From assembly GCA_024734555.1 (NCBI GenBank), contig JANPWX010000108.1:2475765-2539764 (forward strand): a DNA stretch of 64,000 nucleotides, written 5' to 3'. Shown piece by piece: positions 1-18,040 of this stretch (its first letter is position 1; each line of letters opens with the position of its first letter). A program made the position numbers and the translations under genes. The notes beneath the pieces were generated by a model that did no database searches, had not been told where the DNA came from, and saw only the letters and a program-made list of their open reading frames with translations. This DNA is from Trochalopteron elliotii (taxonomy: Eukaryota; Chordata; Aves; Passeriformes; Leiothrichidae).

Positions 1-180
1 CCGAGCGCAGCGCCGTGTGGGGGCCCGGGCTGCGAGCCGCGGCCGCGCTCCCCGCACGGTACTTCTATGTGCAGGCCGTGGACGCCCAAGGGCTGAGGTG
101 AGGGCGGCGGCGGCTTTTCGGGGAGATTCTGGGCAGGGTCGAACCGAGAGGCTTGCGATTTGCTCGTAGAAGGGGCAGGC
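1..180 (+). promoter_or_regulatory. CpG-rich 5' end of POGLUT2
   Basis: The first 180 bases are markedly GC- and CpG-rich compared with the AT-rich intron that follows, as expected for the edge of a CpG-island promoter. Exon 1 ends at 97 with donor GTGAGG. In mammals BIVM lies head-to-head with POGLUT2; it would be off the left edge and is not visible here. Confidence 0.5.
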
Positions 181-3100
181 TAAACGCTCTCTACGTGACT
201 CTTTCTGGATATCACTTGGCAAGAGCTAATTAATCTTTTCAAGGAGTATCAAATAACGGCACGAGGGGATGAGATAAGAGGATGAAAACGTTCAGCAGCA
301 AAACATACGTGTTAGTCAGTGGAAAAATTCATTTTTTATTCTCCTTTGTCAAAACTTTAGCAGTGACTAATATATTTAATTTGTTAGGCTCAGTCATCCT
401 GCTTGTTTCCACTGTTGGGAATATATTTCTCCTACGTGCCGAGGTACAAGATCAGTAGAATCATTTAGGAATTACTCCGTAGTCCAATAAGTAAACTTTG
501 TAGAAATGAAATAGGATGAGAAGTAACGGCCATAAACTAAAATACAAGAAATTTCACCTCACCATGAGGAAAAACTTTCCCCTGAGGGTGGCAGAGGACT
601 AGAACAGGGAAGCTGTGGAGTCTCCCTCTCTGGAGACATTGCAAACCCGCTGGACACGTTCCTGCGTCATCTGTTGCAGGTGACTCTGCTTTGGCAGGGG
701 AATTGGACTAGGTGGTCTCTGGTGGTCCTTTTCAACCTTAACAACTCTGTGATTTTCAGAGGACACTGATTGCTGTTCATTTATTTAGGAAAACTGGTCA
801 TACAATCTAGATAGGAGCTCCGAATGCTCCATCAAGGTCATCCAGATCAGGTGCACTGTGACTTGTGTGAGTATGGAAGCTGCCAGTTCAGCTTAATGTG
901 GATAGTAAATATTTCTTGCATTTAATTGAACTGGCACCTCTCGAGTATGTCTGGACAAGTTTTTGGAAATGTGGTGGGAGTACTGAACTAAGGAGTTACA
1001 GCCCAAGAGCCTGGTCACTGCCTGGAAGAAAGGTGGAAGGAAGTTGACAGCATTTTGACTGCACCAACTTTGTTAATACCTCAATGATATGTGATAACTT
1101 CATGATTATTCAGATTATTTTATTTGGTTTTATGGAGGGTTTTCTGTTTGGTGTATGGTGAATTTTACCAAAATATCTCATTTACACATTGAATTATGTG
1201 ATCCCTCTATAATGTTTTTCCCTGTTTTTTTCCCCATATAAGCTACTGTAATGATTAAGAAGCTTAACTTCGTTCTTTACTTCCTTAAGTAATACCTGGA
1301 AAATAAGGTAATCTGAAAACATTTTGCTTCTGAATGTAAAATAATAGACTTATTGACCTGTTAAAGTGAGCATGATGATGTGCCTGTAGAGGCCTAACAT
1401 GGCTCAGAGAAGATTCACTGGAAATCTGTTGACTTGCAAAGGAATGGACCAGACTAAGAAATCTGTTGTATGTTTCCTTTGTTTATTAAGCTCCCACTTA
1501 TTCTCTGGGTAGGTTCACTTCATCACCAGGTGAAAATGCATTCCAGGTGAAGATCACTGCTCCTGAAGAACAGTTCACTCGTGTTGGTGTGCAAGTATTG
1601 GACAGGAAAGATGGTTCCTTCCTCGTGAGGTACAGGATGTATGCGAGCTACAAAAGCCTGAGGATAGAAGTCAAAACTGGAGATAAGCATGTTGCAAACT
1701 CTCCATATATTTTAAAAGGTAAGAGGCAGCACTACACACAGGTTTCCTGTCATGGCTCACAGAGTGTGTCCCAGAATGTCTTCTACTACAAGCATAGGAT
1801 TCTTTGGGACCTCAGTACTTCTCTGGACTATCAAATCCCATTGGCATTATGGATTCATTATATGCATCCTACACATAGTATTCAAAATAATAAAAGGAAG
1901 CAAATGCTGTGAAGCTGTTGCCTAATAAATACAAGTAGAGGGCTCACACAGAAGCTGATGTAGGTTGACATGACTCCATTAGAGTTAAAAAAATTCAGAT
2001 GTGTCTACTTAGAGTTGCTGAAGTTTTGGCCCTAAGCAATGAATGTTCAGTGCCTGACCCTGTTCTGTGATCTCAACAGTTCAATATCATGACTTATTAA
2101 AAAATAAAATAATAATTGTGTTTCCAATAGGACCTGTTTACCATGAAAACTGTGACTGCCCTCAGGAGGAAAGCAATGCATGGCTGGAAGAGATGAACTG
2201 CCCTCAAACCATTTCACAGATTCAGAGAGACCTAGCAAATTTTCCCATTGTTGACCCAGATAAGATTGCAAAAGAAATTCCACAGAGGTTTGGACAAAGA
2301 CAGAGTTTATGTCACTACACCATCAAAGACAATGAGGTATGGAATCTGGTTGATCTGAAGTCCATATGGGAGTTTGGTGGCAAACCATATTAACTGGGCA
2401 GTTTGTCTGCTCCCAGTTGTAAAGCTTATTGTAGTGTGTTCTTTGAGAACAAGACTTTGCCTGCTTCTCTGTCCTTGAATACTTTGCAGTTTGTGTATGA
2501 GCTCAGCAATGTCTGTCCTACTTTGTAAGTGCTTTTTTGTCCACGTTACAACTGAAACACTGTGAAAGCAAATTACTTTCCAGGCAATCAATATGAGTAC
2601 TGGGCACACACCCAAGTCTCCTAAATGCTAATTCAGTTTCCTGTTCTCTGGGCAATGCTGCTGTGAGGTGTCAGGATCATCTAATTTGAAGTGCATCGAT
2701 AAATTACATTGTGCATAATTCTGAGGTAAAGAAATACCACATTTTGCTGCAGTGAGGATCAGAGCTACAATTCTTTATAACAAAGCTGTACTCACTTCAG
2801 TGGAGGTTTATATGGAAATCAGAAGAACGGAACACCACAGAAATAGGGAACAGTTTCTGTTTCCGTGAAACAGACCTCAAATATCTACAAAAACAAGCAA
2901 AGCTTGTAGTTTTGGTTTTTTTGGTCACTTTTCTGTGTTACACTTTTCTGAAATTACTATTGCTTTGCAGCTGATTGATAAATCTATACAGCCATATAAT
3001 CTGGCTGACTAGTTACTATGCAATTGAAAGAGCTCTTAATTGTGCCAGCATTCTCTGAAGTGAAATCACGCAGTAAAACTTTTGTTTATTTTCAGGTTTA

Positions 3101-6100
3101 TATAAAGACATATGGGGAACATGTTGGCTTTAGAATTTTCATGGATGCCATATTGCTTTCTTTGACAAGAAAAGTGAGTACATCTGTACAGCCACTTATT
3201 CTGCATGTCCTAATTTATAGAAGCCTGGGCTTAAATACATGTCAGCATATTTGTTGCTGTTTCTGTTAAAATACTCTTCTTCATTGATTCATTATGGAAA
3301 GGTCATGGATTTTCCTTGTTTGAAGCTGTCATGTTCTAGAATGCCATCTAGAACAAAAGTTATCACAAAAGTTAATTGAATAAGCAGGCTTTTATAGGTG
3401 AATTTGATAAGCCAAGACAGGGTGTGTTGGTTTGGGTTGTTTTTTTTTTTTTTTTTTCTGTAGAATAAATAAATAATCCTGTAGCATCCAATAGAAAATT
3501 CTGTCTCTGTAGGTACATTGCTGCAAAAAGCTGAACACAAGTTAACATGTTAAAGAAATATCAAGTAACCTTCCAACTATCCTCAGGATTAGTAATGGAT
3601 CAGCTATGCTACTTTGCCTTTGGGTGTCATGCTTTAAGGATTGCTCAGCTGCTAACATTGCTGAACTAACATTGCACAGGAAAATGGGACAGATGACTAA
3701 ATGTACAAATGACCATTGATTTAACTGGGGATTGTTTCATCTAGCACTGTCTACAGGAGGATATGATGTCTAAGGGAAGACATGAATCTAGGCTACAGTT
3801 GTCTAAAAGATTGTTCTCTGGAAGATGGAAGTAAACTGTTCTTGGTGTCAGTAGTGTTGGACAAGAAATAATGGAGTTAAATTGCATCTAAAGACTTTAG
3901 ACTAAAAGTTGAAAAAGGACTGCTAACTCCAAAACCAGAAACTGTTTACAGATCTAGAAAACACAGTTTGTCTCAGTCCCATTAAACACCATTAAATAAG
4001 AATTTTTATTAGGATAGTATCAGAGTGACAGTAGGTAGTTGATTGCAGAAGCAGATTTAAGCTGCTAAGTGAATCTGCTGCTGAGGATGTGTAAAAATAC
4101 CATTTGTAAGGTATATGCCCATTGCAACCATTAGATGGCACCGTAGTAATGAAGTTTAGTGCTGAGCATTAGACTCTAGCAAACACCCTTTCAAAGGAAG
4201 AGGCTCTTCCACCATTTAGAAGAGTATCTGATATTTGGCAAATTATTAACTTCTTTTGCTTTGAAAGAGGCAACTGAGGGGGATGTATTGGAGATGTATA
4301 TGTTTTAAAAGTGAAATGAAGAGAGTGAACTGAGATAACGACATTAGTTCTGCACTGACCTTATATGTGCCTTCAGGGTTCTGTAAAATGCAGCCATATG
4401 TCATGTTTTGCCTTTTGCTCTCCAAAATGAACTGTCCCACCAGTTTCAGTGTTTCCTCACAAGGCAACTGGTCCTTTCTTTGAAAAACTACAAAGCTGCA
4501 TTTCTTTGTACCTTTTCTCCCTCCACTTGAAAATACCCAAACCACACACAATGCTTAATATAGGGGTGCATCGCAGTTTTATAAAGCAACTAAACTATGG
4601 CCTCTCTCCTGCTTCCTGGCCATCAACAGTATTTTTCTTGCTTTTTGGCTGTGACAGTGATTTCAGGTGTGGTTTCACACTACCAAATATTTTAAATAAG
4701 TGATGATGTTATGCTTAATAATTAATTGAAGCACTGACTAAATGTGGTCTTCCCATCATGGCTGTTTATTTCTGTTTCTTCTCTTTTGTTGTATTTAGGC
4801 TTCCTGCAGACACAGGATGAATCAGATCACTGATGTGACAGAAAACTGATTTACCAGCCAGCCTCAATTTTTCCTATAGTAACAAGGTGATCTGACTTAC
4901 CTTGGAACTATACAGTTGCTGACTAGGTCTCAATGCTAGCCCGATAATAAGATTGTGTGGCCAATCATGTAAAGTATAACAGGAAACTATCCTCTAACAA
5001 GTGTGCTCCTATGCCTTATGTGCCTTTGTACAAATATTTTTTTTAAAAAATACTGTTTTGTAGGCTTTACTCTCAGTGGTCTCAGTACTTCAACAGGTTT
5101 CTAAATGTCAATGATTCATTACAGGTACATTAAGTATATTAGGCACCTGGCTATTTTTTCTTCTTGGTGAGGTTGTTTGCAAAATGCAAGATGCCAGCAG
5201 AATACTGTTTTGTGTTAAACTGCATTTGTGTCTACTTTGCTTCTGTTTAGGTGAAAATGCCAGATGTAGAATTTTTTGTTAATTTGGGGGACTGGCCTCT
5301 GGAGAAAAGAAAGCCTCCACAGAACCTGCACCCGATCTTCTCGTGGTGTGGGTCCAGTGAGTCAAAAGACATTGTCATGCCAACCTATGACTTAACAGAC
5401 TCAGTTTTAGAGACTATGGGACGGTAAGAAATGGCTTAAACTTTTCACAAAATTCACAATGAATGATCTTCCATAGAGATCTATGTGTTAAAAGTATATT
5501 AACTGTTTTCATTTACCCATTGAGACACTGGCACCCTAGGTAGGCAGTGACTGTGTAATAAAGATATTAACATTATACTTCACTGTTTCATTTCAAAAAT
5601 CTAAATTTGTCTAAACATGGTCAAATCACTGAAAACAGCACTTAAGATTGTTTCAAGACTAGGCATTTGATTTGTTTGCTTTGTTTCTCCCCCCATTCAA
5701 CTTGCTGACAACTGGCCAGGTGTCTTTTTTGCCTGATTTTGTTAGAATCCTTTTTTTGTGTACCTTTTAAATCCCAACATAGCTATTGGGAATTCTCAAG
5801 CTAGGAGCTAGCATCTCCCACTTTGATTACTGACCATAACTAGCCTTGGCAACTGCTCTGTTCTGTCTAAAAATACTACAAAGACAGCTTGCTTCTAAGA
5901 AATCTTTGTAATTCATATTTTCCTTTTTTTTTTGTCAAGACTTTTTCTAAATTTGCTGTCCCTTGCCCTTCCAGTTTATGTGTTTAATTTCTTAACATTT
6001 TTAAGGACATGCAGTATGTTTTATTAAGCAAGTTACACTACTTTCCATCACCTTCTCTGGCAACCATATCCACTTTTACTCATTTTTTTCCATGACAGCT

Positions 6101-8682
6101 GACAGGTTTCCACATGCCATGTTGCTGAATGATGCTGTTATGCCACATGCCTGTGAACTTAACATTCATTATCTGTTTCTGTTGCTGCAAATGACTGATA
6201 CAGTAGCACATCATGGTGTGCTCATGACTTGCCTTCCTCTTTGCTCTCTGCCTGTAGGTACTGTGAACTCTTGTAAGAAACTGCACTTAAAAAGATTTCA
6301 ATAGGCTTCACTGTTAAATCACTTCTTTCTCCTGCAGAGTCAGCCTGGATATGATGTCAGTCCAAGCAAACACTGGCCCATCGTGGGAAGACAAGAACAC
6401 CACAGCCTTCTGGAGAGGCCGTGACAGCCGCAAAGAAAGGCTTGAGCTTGTAAAACTCAGCAGGAAATACCCAGAGATCATAGATGCTGCTTTCACAAAC
6501 TTTTTTTTCTTTAAACATGATGAAAGCCTCTATGGCCCTATCGTTAAGCACATCTCATTTTTTGATTTTTTTAAGGTAAGCCACTAATCAATTTTCATAG
6601 AACTCAGTTCTCACTGTTTCCCATTATCAAGTAATTTAGTATGTATTATTGAAAATAAATTGGTTTTTAGTTTTTCAGGACACCACCAGTAACAAGCATG
6701 ACTAGACATCCCTTGCAGTGAGATTAACTGCTATGTAGCTCTTACCCTCAGGATAGCAATGTCTGATTTACATCTAAAGGTTCTGTAGAACCTTGTATAA
6801 TCCATGTAACTTCAAGTTCCTTTTTATTTCTTTTTCCTGATTCAGCGATCAGGCCTACTAACATAACTAACATAGTGGGAAAATCAGTGGATGAAGTGGC
6901 ACATCTACCCTCACATCCGAGGATGAGCACCTAAGAATTCCTGGAGAACTTAATTGATGAAGCTCTGTGTACCCTGCACTGTGATGAATTCCAAACTAGA
7001 TACTAAAAGCTTCTTATACATTGATGCTTGCCTAGCCAGTCCTACCTGTCTCAATATCAGCAAGTCAGTAACACCAGTGCCCTCAGAATATAACCTAACC
7101 AAGCCACTGGGATCTTGTGGTTTTTAATAACTTCTGGTCCTTTTCTTTCCAGTATAAATATCAAATTAATATTGATGGCACAGTGGCAGCATACAGATTG
7201 CCTTATCTACTAGCAGGAAACAGTGTGGTGCTAAAGCAAGACTCCATCTACTATGAGCACTTTTATAACGAGCTGCAGCCATGGAAACATTACATCCCAT
7301 TTAAAAGTGACCTGAGTGATCTGCTAGAAAAACTACAGTGGGCAAAAGATCATGAGGAAGAGGTAAAATACACATTTAGAAGTACGCAGTAATGTTTCTA
7401 GAAGAGAACAAAAAATCAATTTCTTTAAAACAAGGCAAAAAAATATACTAGGAAAACTTGAAGTTTATTTTCATCAACTCTACAAACAAGAAAATTACTT
7501 AAAAATGCATAATATTGTCCTTAATTTGAAATCAAATTGAACTTCAGGAAAAAAAAAAAAGAGTATTTTCCTAACAATGCCTTAACTTCTAAAAAGAAGG
7601 TTTTATTTGAGTTATCCTAAACTGTCAACATCATTTGTAACTCCACAACCAACAGTAGCACCCTGAAATAAATAGTGGTTCTGGGCAATACAAAAAATAA
7701 ACCAAACTTTCATTTTTCTCTGACAGGCAAAAAATATTGCAAAATCTGGACAAGAATTTGCAAGAGACAATCTCATGGGAGACCACATTTTTTGTTACTA
7801 TTTCAAACTTTTCCAGGTCAGTATATTTTTAATGGCTACTGGCACAGAAATAGAAATCACACAGCGAGAATTTAGGGCAGCAGAGCTGCTGGAAATTGGC
7901 CAGCCTGGTACTTGAAGCCACAAAGCAAGCAGCAGCAATTAAAATCTTCATTTGGTTTACAAACATTGTATTCAGTTATATCCTATGAAACCCCTTAAAA
8001 CTACACTGGCTCTCTGAGAGGCAGTGGGATCCCATAAATCTTAATCTAATCTGCCAGAATATGTTGCCCATAATGATCAAAGAATTCCACATCAGACACA
8101 CACCCTGTGAACCACAGCTGAAAATATCTGTGCATTAGCACCAAGATACCAAACTCCAGGGAGGCACCCAAAGGGGCTCCTGTCTGCAGTTGTGCTCCCT
8201 CACCCTGTCTGTGACAGTCTGCAGGAACAGATTGTGTAGCCCCAGAGTTAGTGCAGAATGGCTCAGCTGATTTGGCACAGTATTGGCAACCAGATGTACA
8301 GCCTAAAAAACTTGTGACTTAATGATACCTTCCTTTTCTTAAAACCAGGAATATGCCAGCTTGCAAGTGAGTGAACCCAAAATCAGAGATGGGATGGAGA
8401 AGGTGCAGCAGCCTGATGATGACCTTTTCCCCTGCACTTGCCACCGAAAAAAGGTACAGTGCATGCAGAGTTAAATGTAAAGTGCTGAGTTCTCATTCAG
8501 CCCCTCTGGAGCAGGGCTCCTCAGTGCCCCACAGTATCAGTTATCAGGCCAGGCCATTAACACCTATCGAACTTAGAAACACTTCTTGATGTATTTGCAG
8601 GACTAGACAGTGAAAAATTAGGCTTCCAGTTAACTGAAACATGTTTCTTCCTTTTTGACTGCAGGCCAAAGATGAACTCTGA
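1..8682 (+). CDS. POGLUT2: Protein O-glucosyltransferase 2 (KDEL-containing protein 1), 5' end missing
   Basis: ER-resident glucosyltransferase (GT90/CAP10 family) that puts O-glucose on EGF repeats such as those of Notch and fibrillins. Ten coding exons with GT-AG borders: <1-97, 1513-1718, 2131-2336, 3096-3173, 5251-5423, 6338-6575, 7153-7362, 7727-7816, 8349-8453 and 8665-8682. The joined frame (from base 3) encodes 472 residues; human is about 502, so only the signal peptide and a few residues lie off the left edge. The first exons encode the filamin-type repeat ([33 protein letters not shown]). The CAP10 domain follows, with [25 protein letters not shown] and [14 protein letters not shown]. 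The Asp of GDWP probably corresponds to the POGLUT1 catalytic base (my recollection). The protein ends AKDEL, an ER-retrieval signal, encoded in its own last exon of 18 coding bases. Residue-level match to human POGLUT2 is very high, so POGLUT3 is unlikely. Confidence 0.96.
545..762 (+). repeat. CR1 LINE 3' fragment in POGLUT2 intron 1
   Basis: A degraded CR1 3' end in sense orientation. It shows the stretch 'gaagctgtggagtctccctc', then 'ggtggtccttttcaacctta', and ends in the CR1 tail form 'aactctgtgatttt'. It lies wholly within intron 1. Confidence 0.75.
3440..3457. repeat. T18 homopolymer in POGLUT2 intron 4
   Basis: A run of 18 T within the large intron 3174-5250. The rest of this intron shows no recognisable repeat or exon. 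Confidence 0.8.
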
Positions 8683-8906
8683 CAGAAGCAAATAATTTTT
8701 TTCAGTATTTACCTACATTCAGACTGTCTTCTTAAAAAAAGAAGAAAAATCTGGATTGGTATGCCTGTGGATAATGTCAGTGGGTATTTTAAAGTTTACC
8801 ATTTCATGATTAACATATGGAAGAAAACAAAGCACCCCCAGTTTCCATTTTATCATGCAGTGGTGGCAGAGCCTTATTCAAACACATTTTTATAATTTCT
8901 TTTTAA

Positions 8907-8912
8907 AATAAA
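8907..8912 (+). terminator. Polyadenylation signal of POGLUT2
   Basis: AATAAA 225 bases after the stop codon, the first canonical signal downstream. It gives a short 3' UTR of roughly 250 bases. Confidence 0.65.
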
Positions 8913-9585
8913 AAACACATTTGTATCAGTCATGTGTTCCTGTCCTGAGTTACCTTGGAAATGCACATACTTTTTACTCATGCTTGTTTGTAGTCTTTTC
9001 ACAAACATGAAATTGTTCTGCAGGGCAGATGAGATTTACACATCTTCCCCCTACTCTGTCTGTCTATCTACCTATCCCATCCAAAGGCATCTTTTTTTAG
9101 ACCATAACTTTACCCCTCCTGAGGGGATCTCAGTAATGCTGTGGGGTTCCTAATAAATCTTGTTAACCTGAAGGAAAACCACAATTCCAATATTGCTGTA
9201 AGCTTGGTTATACCAACACGTTACTCACAGCCCATACCGAGAACGGCTGCAGCTGCCAGTACACACAAAGTGTTTCATCTGCTCTCCAGTGTCAGGGCTC
9301 AGAGGGGGGGACCTGAGTTCCTCCTGTTAATGGGTAATGAGGTGCAGACTCCTGGCCTGGCTCTTTGGAGCCCTCTGGACAGGAGCCTGGCGCGACATGT
9401 CACAATGGATGCAGAACTGGGTCCTGCTCCAGGAGTTCCTCCATCACTGAACACAAATTGTCTATCAGTTTTTATTTATCAGAGGGCCCGGGTGATCAGT
9501 CCTTTACACAAAGGACATTGCTGAAGGGTACTTCTCAAAACTAAACTGTGTTTTTTGCTCCACATGTCCAGCTGTGCCTGCATTA

Positions 9586-9603
9586 CCTCCTCCTCCTCCT
9601 CCT
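9586..9603. repeat. (CCT)6 microsatellite
   Basis: Six perfect CCT units in the spacer between the convergent genes. Confidence 0.85.
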
Positions 9604-10031
9604 CACACAGGCAGAATCTGGCTCCCTAAGGTAGCAGACACTCTAAACAACCAGATTCCTCTCCCTGCCTCACTGGTTTGGAAGCACCTGGGAAGGCCAG
9701 GATACAGCACCAAGGCAAAGTAGTACACCAGGCTCACCAACCTCAGGGGCTCTGCTGGCAGAACCCCACAGATCAGTAGGTTTTAACTGTGAGTGAGTAC
9801 AGCATCAGTAATATACTCAGAAATTGAACCCTAAAGATATGCTGTCCAAGCAGATTTTTTCCAGTATATTACTTCAAATATTAGTCCAAAACATTACTTA
9901 ATCCTCTGCATTCCCAAGTGTTGTATTTGGTTGTTTGCATAGAAACACAGAGAACAATGCTGCCATGATATGTTTTCTGTCCTTCAAGTAGTTCTTTATT
10001 GTTTTGTCTATTTTTTTCATTCATACAAAGC

Positions 10032-10037
10032 TTTATT
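10032..10037 (-). terminator. Probable polyadenylation signal of TEX30
   Basis: TTTATT on the + strand reads AATAAA on the - strand, 124 bases after the TEX30 stop codon. A second copy at 9995-10000 could serve instead. Confidence 0.55.
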
Positions 10038-10160
10038 TGCATTTGCACTCAGACCTCTGAAAAGATCCATTTTTAAAAAAATATGCCTCTAAAAATAACA
10101 AACCCCTCATTTGTCACATTTAGAAAAAACTAAATAAAGATGCTGCTTGAACACTGCAAA

Positions 10161-15555
<5,395 letters not shown>

Positions 15556-15563
15556 CCCGGCCG

Positions 15564-15571
15564 TGACGTCA
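15564..15571. promoter_or_regulatory. Palindromic CRE (TGACGTCA)
   Basis: Perfect CREB/ATF palindrome ending 8 bases before the TEX30 ATG. It is therefore within the 5' UTR or core promoter, depending on the transcription start. Confidence 0.6.
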
Positions 15572-15778
15572 CGCGAGTGACAGCCCCCCCGGGCCAGTCC
15601 CGCCCCGCGACCCGGTTGCCGGGGCCCTGATTGGTCAGAGCCGGCCAACCCCGCCCCCCAGCGGGCTGCGCGGGGGCTTGGGAGTTCTGGATAGACGTGG
15701 GTTGGGCCGTGCTAAATAAATAAAACGTCCGTAAACAAAGCCCCACATAAATGGTTTTTATTCACCCGTGTGTACAAA

Positions 15779-15820
15779 AATTCCGCGGACTGCGGAATTA
15801 CAATTCGCGGAATTTGTAAT
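15779..15820. repeat. Two adjacent inverted repeats
   Basis: Arms AATTCCGC (15779-15786) and GCGGAATT (15792-15799) with a 5-base loop. A second inverted repeat follows: 15797-15806 against 15810-15820, around GCG, with a one-base bulge. It sits between the TEX30 promoter and a CR1 copy. Confidence 0.7.
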
Positions 15821-15909
15821 TCAGCACAAATAAAGCCAATTAGAGATTGCACGAAAAGTCAGTTTCTTACTAACTTCAAGGTGTACAGATGAGAGGCTTA
15901 TAATGAGTT

Positions 15910-16440
15910 ACAGAATCACAGAATCATTTGGGTTGGAAACGACCCCTGACACCATCGAGTCCAAACTATGACTGAACACCACAAGACCACAGCACTGAGC
16001 CACATCCAGTCATTTCTTGAACACCTTCCAGGGATGGCAACTCCACCACCTTCCTTGGGCAGTCCACTGCAATGCTTTGAAACCCTTTCCATGAAGAAAT
16101 TGCTCCTGATGTCCAGCCTGAACCTCCCCTGGCACTGCTTGAGACCATTTTGTCTTGTCCTGTCGCTGGCTGCTTGGGAGAAGAGACCACCCGCCACCTG
16201 GCTACAGCCTCCTTTCAGGTGGTTGTCGAGTGATAAGGTCACCCTTGAGCCTCCTTTTCTCCCCTCCATCTCCCTCAGCTGCTCCTCATAAGACTTGTGC
16301 TCCAGACCCCTCACCAGCTCTGTTGCTGTTTTCTAGACTTGCTCAAGCACCTCAATGTCTGTGCAGAAGTGAGGAGCCCAGAATGGGAGACAGGATTCAG
16401 GGTGTGGACTCAGCAGTGCCAAGTACAGAAGGAAAGGTTA
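15910..16440 (-). repeat. CR1 LINE 3' fragment, antisense
   Basis: Starts with the CR1 3' tail in reverse ('agaatcacagaatcatttgg' followed by 'gttggaaacgacc') and continues through CR1 3' UTR and the end of ORF2. The overlapping frames here (for example 15968-16291) are CR1 sequence. Confidence 0.9.
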
Positions 16441-17904
16441 GATGTCCAGAGTGACATCAGGCAATTTTTTTTGGCAGTTGTCAGCACACTTGGTATATGC
16501 CATTGACAAGCAGAGGAGAGACAGTCAGTGGCTGGTTTTCTAGGTACCAACACACATCTGTCCCCTGGGCTGTGCTCTGTTGTACAGTAAATAACCTACT
16601 GTGTTCGAAACACAGCCTTAAACTGATGGAAGACAGCACCAACAATATACAGCAGTGCTTGCAATATTTGTATATTGAGTACTTCACAGACCAAGAAAAA
16701 AAAAATCCAAAATCCTCTATTGCAAGGTATTTAGCCAGAGCACATGTTTCCTTCCAGTATCAGTGTATAAAACTCATTCATATCAATTAAGGTGCCCTAC
16801 TACTTAGCTGATTGAAGATGTCATCGCCAAGCAGAACTTTGTTTTTCATATGTTCACCTGCTGGAAAATAAGCACACTTTGGCTTGTGCTCTGAGTGTCT
16901 CACTGTCAGCCTGCCAGCTGGACATTGTCAAGCACTGGGATTGAAATATTGCAGCCCTCTGAGAAGTGAACCTGGCAGGGTAGCTCAGGTTCTGAGGTGC
17001 TGTCTCTGTGACCATCCTGCTGCCTTGCAGGCCAATTCCCAATCCAGGCATTATCATAATAAGTGTGAAAGACAGAAGTGGAGAACCTGAGAGATTTACG
17101 GGGAGATTTACTTGTCTGGATTTCTACCTTGCCTAAAAGATATCAAGTTAAAGTGAGATGCAGAAGGGTTAAGCTGAGTGAAAGTCACTGGCACAGCCTG
17201 CGGCAGTTGCACCCCTTCCACTGAGAGCTGAACCACAGACAGTGTCCAGGCAGCTGCTCCTGGATCCGTAGCTCACATCTGGGGAGTCCAGCAGACTAGG
17301 GAAATGTCAGATTAATTCATCTTGATTGGAGATCACATTATTCTAGTTAGCAGTTCCCACCAGTTAAGCCTTTGTAAGTAAGATACTAGGCAAAAGTGGA
17401 CTGAGATTTGTTGTCCCAAAGTAGTTACAGCCTTAACCTAGAAAACAGGCATGCAAGAAGAAGGTTAAGAAAAACTTCCTTCATATTAATTTCTGGGGTT
17501 TTTCATTGCTGCTTTCATTTCTGTACCTAATGGGCAGTTATTTGCTCTGGTATAGTTTATATTTTTGGTGCTGTTTCGCTCCTTTCTTGGTCTGCTTTTT
17601 GCATTCTCTTTCTTTTTAACTTTTCTCCCTCTTCAGTCCACCTGCTGTATTGGTCCTGCTTTACTCACATATTTGTCTCCAGAGCAGTCCTTGAGGAACC
17701 TGTATCCCATTAAATCTACCTATGTGCAACCCCTTCCCACTGGAAAACTACTTTTTTATGCTTTCTGCATAGAGCAAGCTGCTACCAGTTTACTTCCTAT
17801 TTTCTCTGTTCATTTTCTTGGCCCCAATCTCCTTTCAGCACTTGAAACTCTTCTGTGTACAAGCACAGTCTTTGAGGTAGGATAGCTAATACCCAGCAGA
17901 GCTG
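16441..17904. other. Unannotated spacer
   Basis: No exon, RNA gene or repeat recognised. The longest frame (17565-17885) is Leu/Phe-rich with no known domain. Confidence 0.5.
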
Positions 17905-18040
17905 AGAAGAACACAGATGCCAGGCTGGATGGGACCAAGGGCTACCTGGTCTAGTTGAAGGTGTCCCTCCTCAGGGCAGAAGGGCTGGAACTAGATGACC
18001 CTTATGGTCCCTTCCAACCCAAACCATTCTGTGGTTCTCT
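17905..18040 (+). repeat. CR1 LINE 3' fragment
   Basis: Short sense CR1 3' end: 'caggctggatgggaccaagg', later 'cccttatggtcccttccaac', and the tail 'ccattctgtggttctctga'. Confidence 0.85.

Larger units (their letters stand above)
8683..10160. other. Shared 3' region between convergent POGLUT2 and TEX30
   Basis: Holds the POGLUT2 3' UTR (to about 8930), the TEX30 3' UTR (from 10160 leftward) and about 1.1 kb between them. The only other structure is a perfect six-copy CCT repeat at 9586-9603. The reading frame at 9141-9524 has no recognisable domain and I regard it as chance. Confidence 0.6.

Noticed and set aside
1547..1912. Reading POGLUT2 exon 2 as a stand-alone 121-codon gene
   Set aside because: The conserved part stops exactly at the donor after 1718; the remainder is intron read-through.
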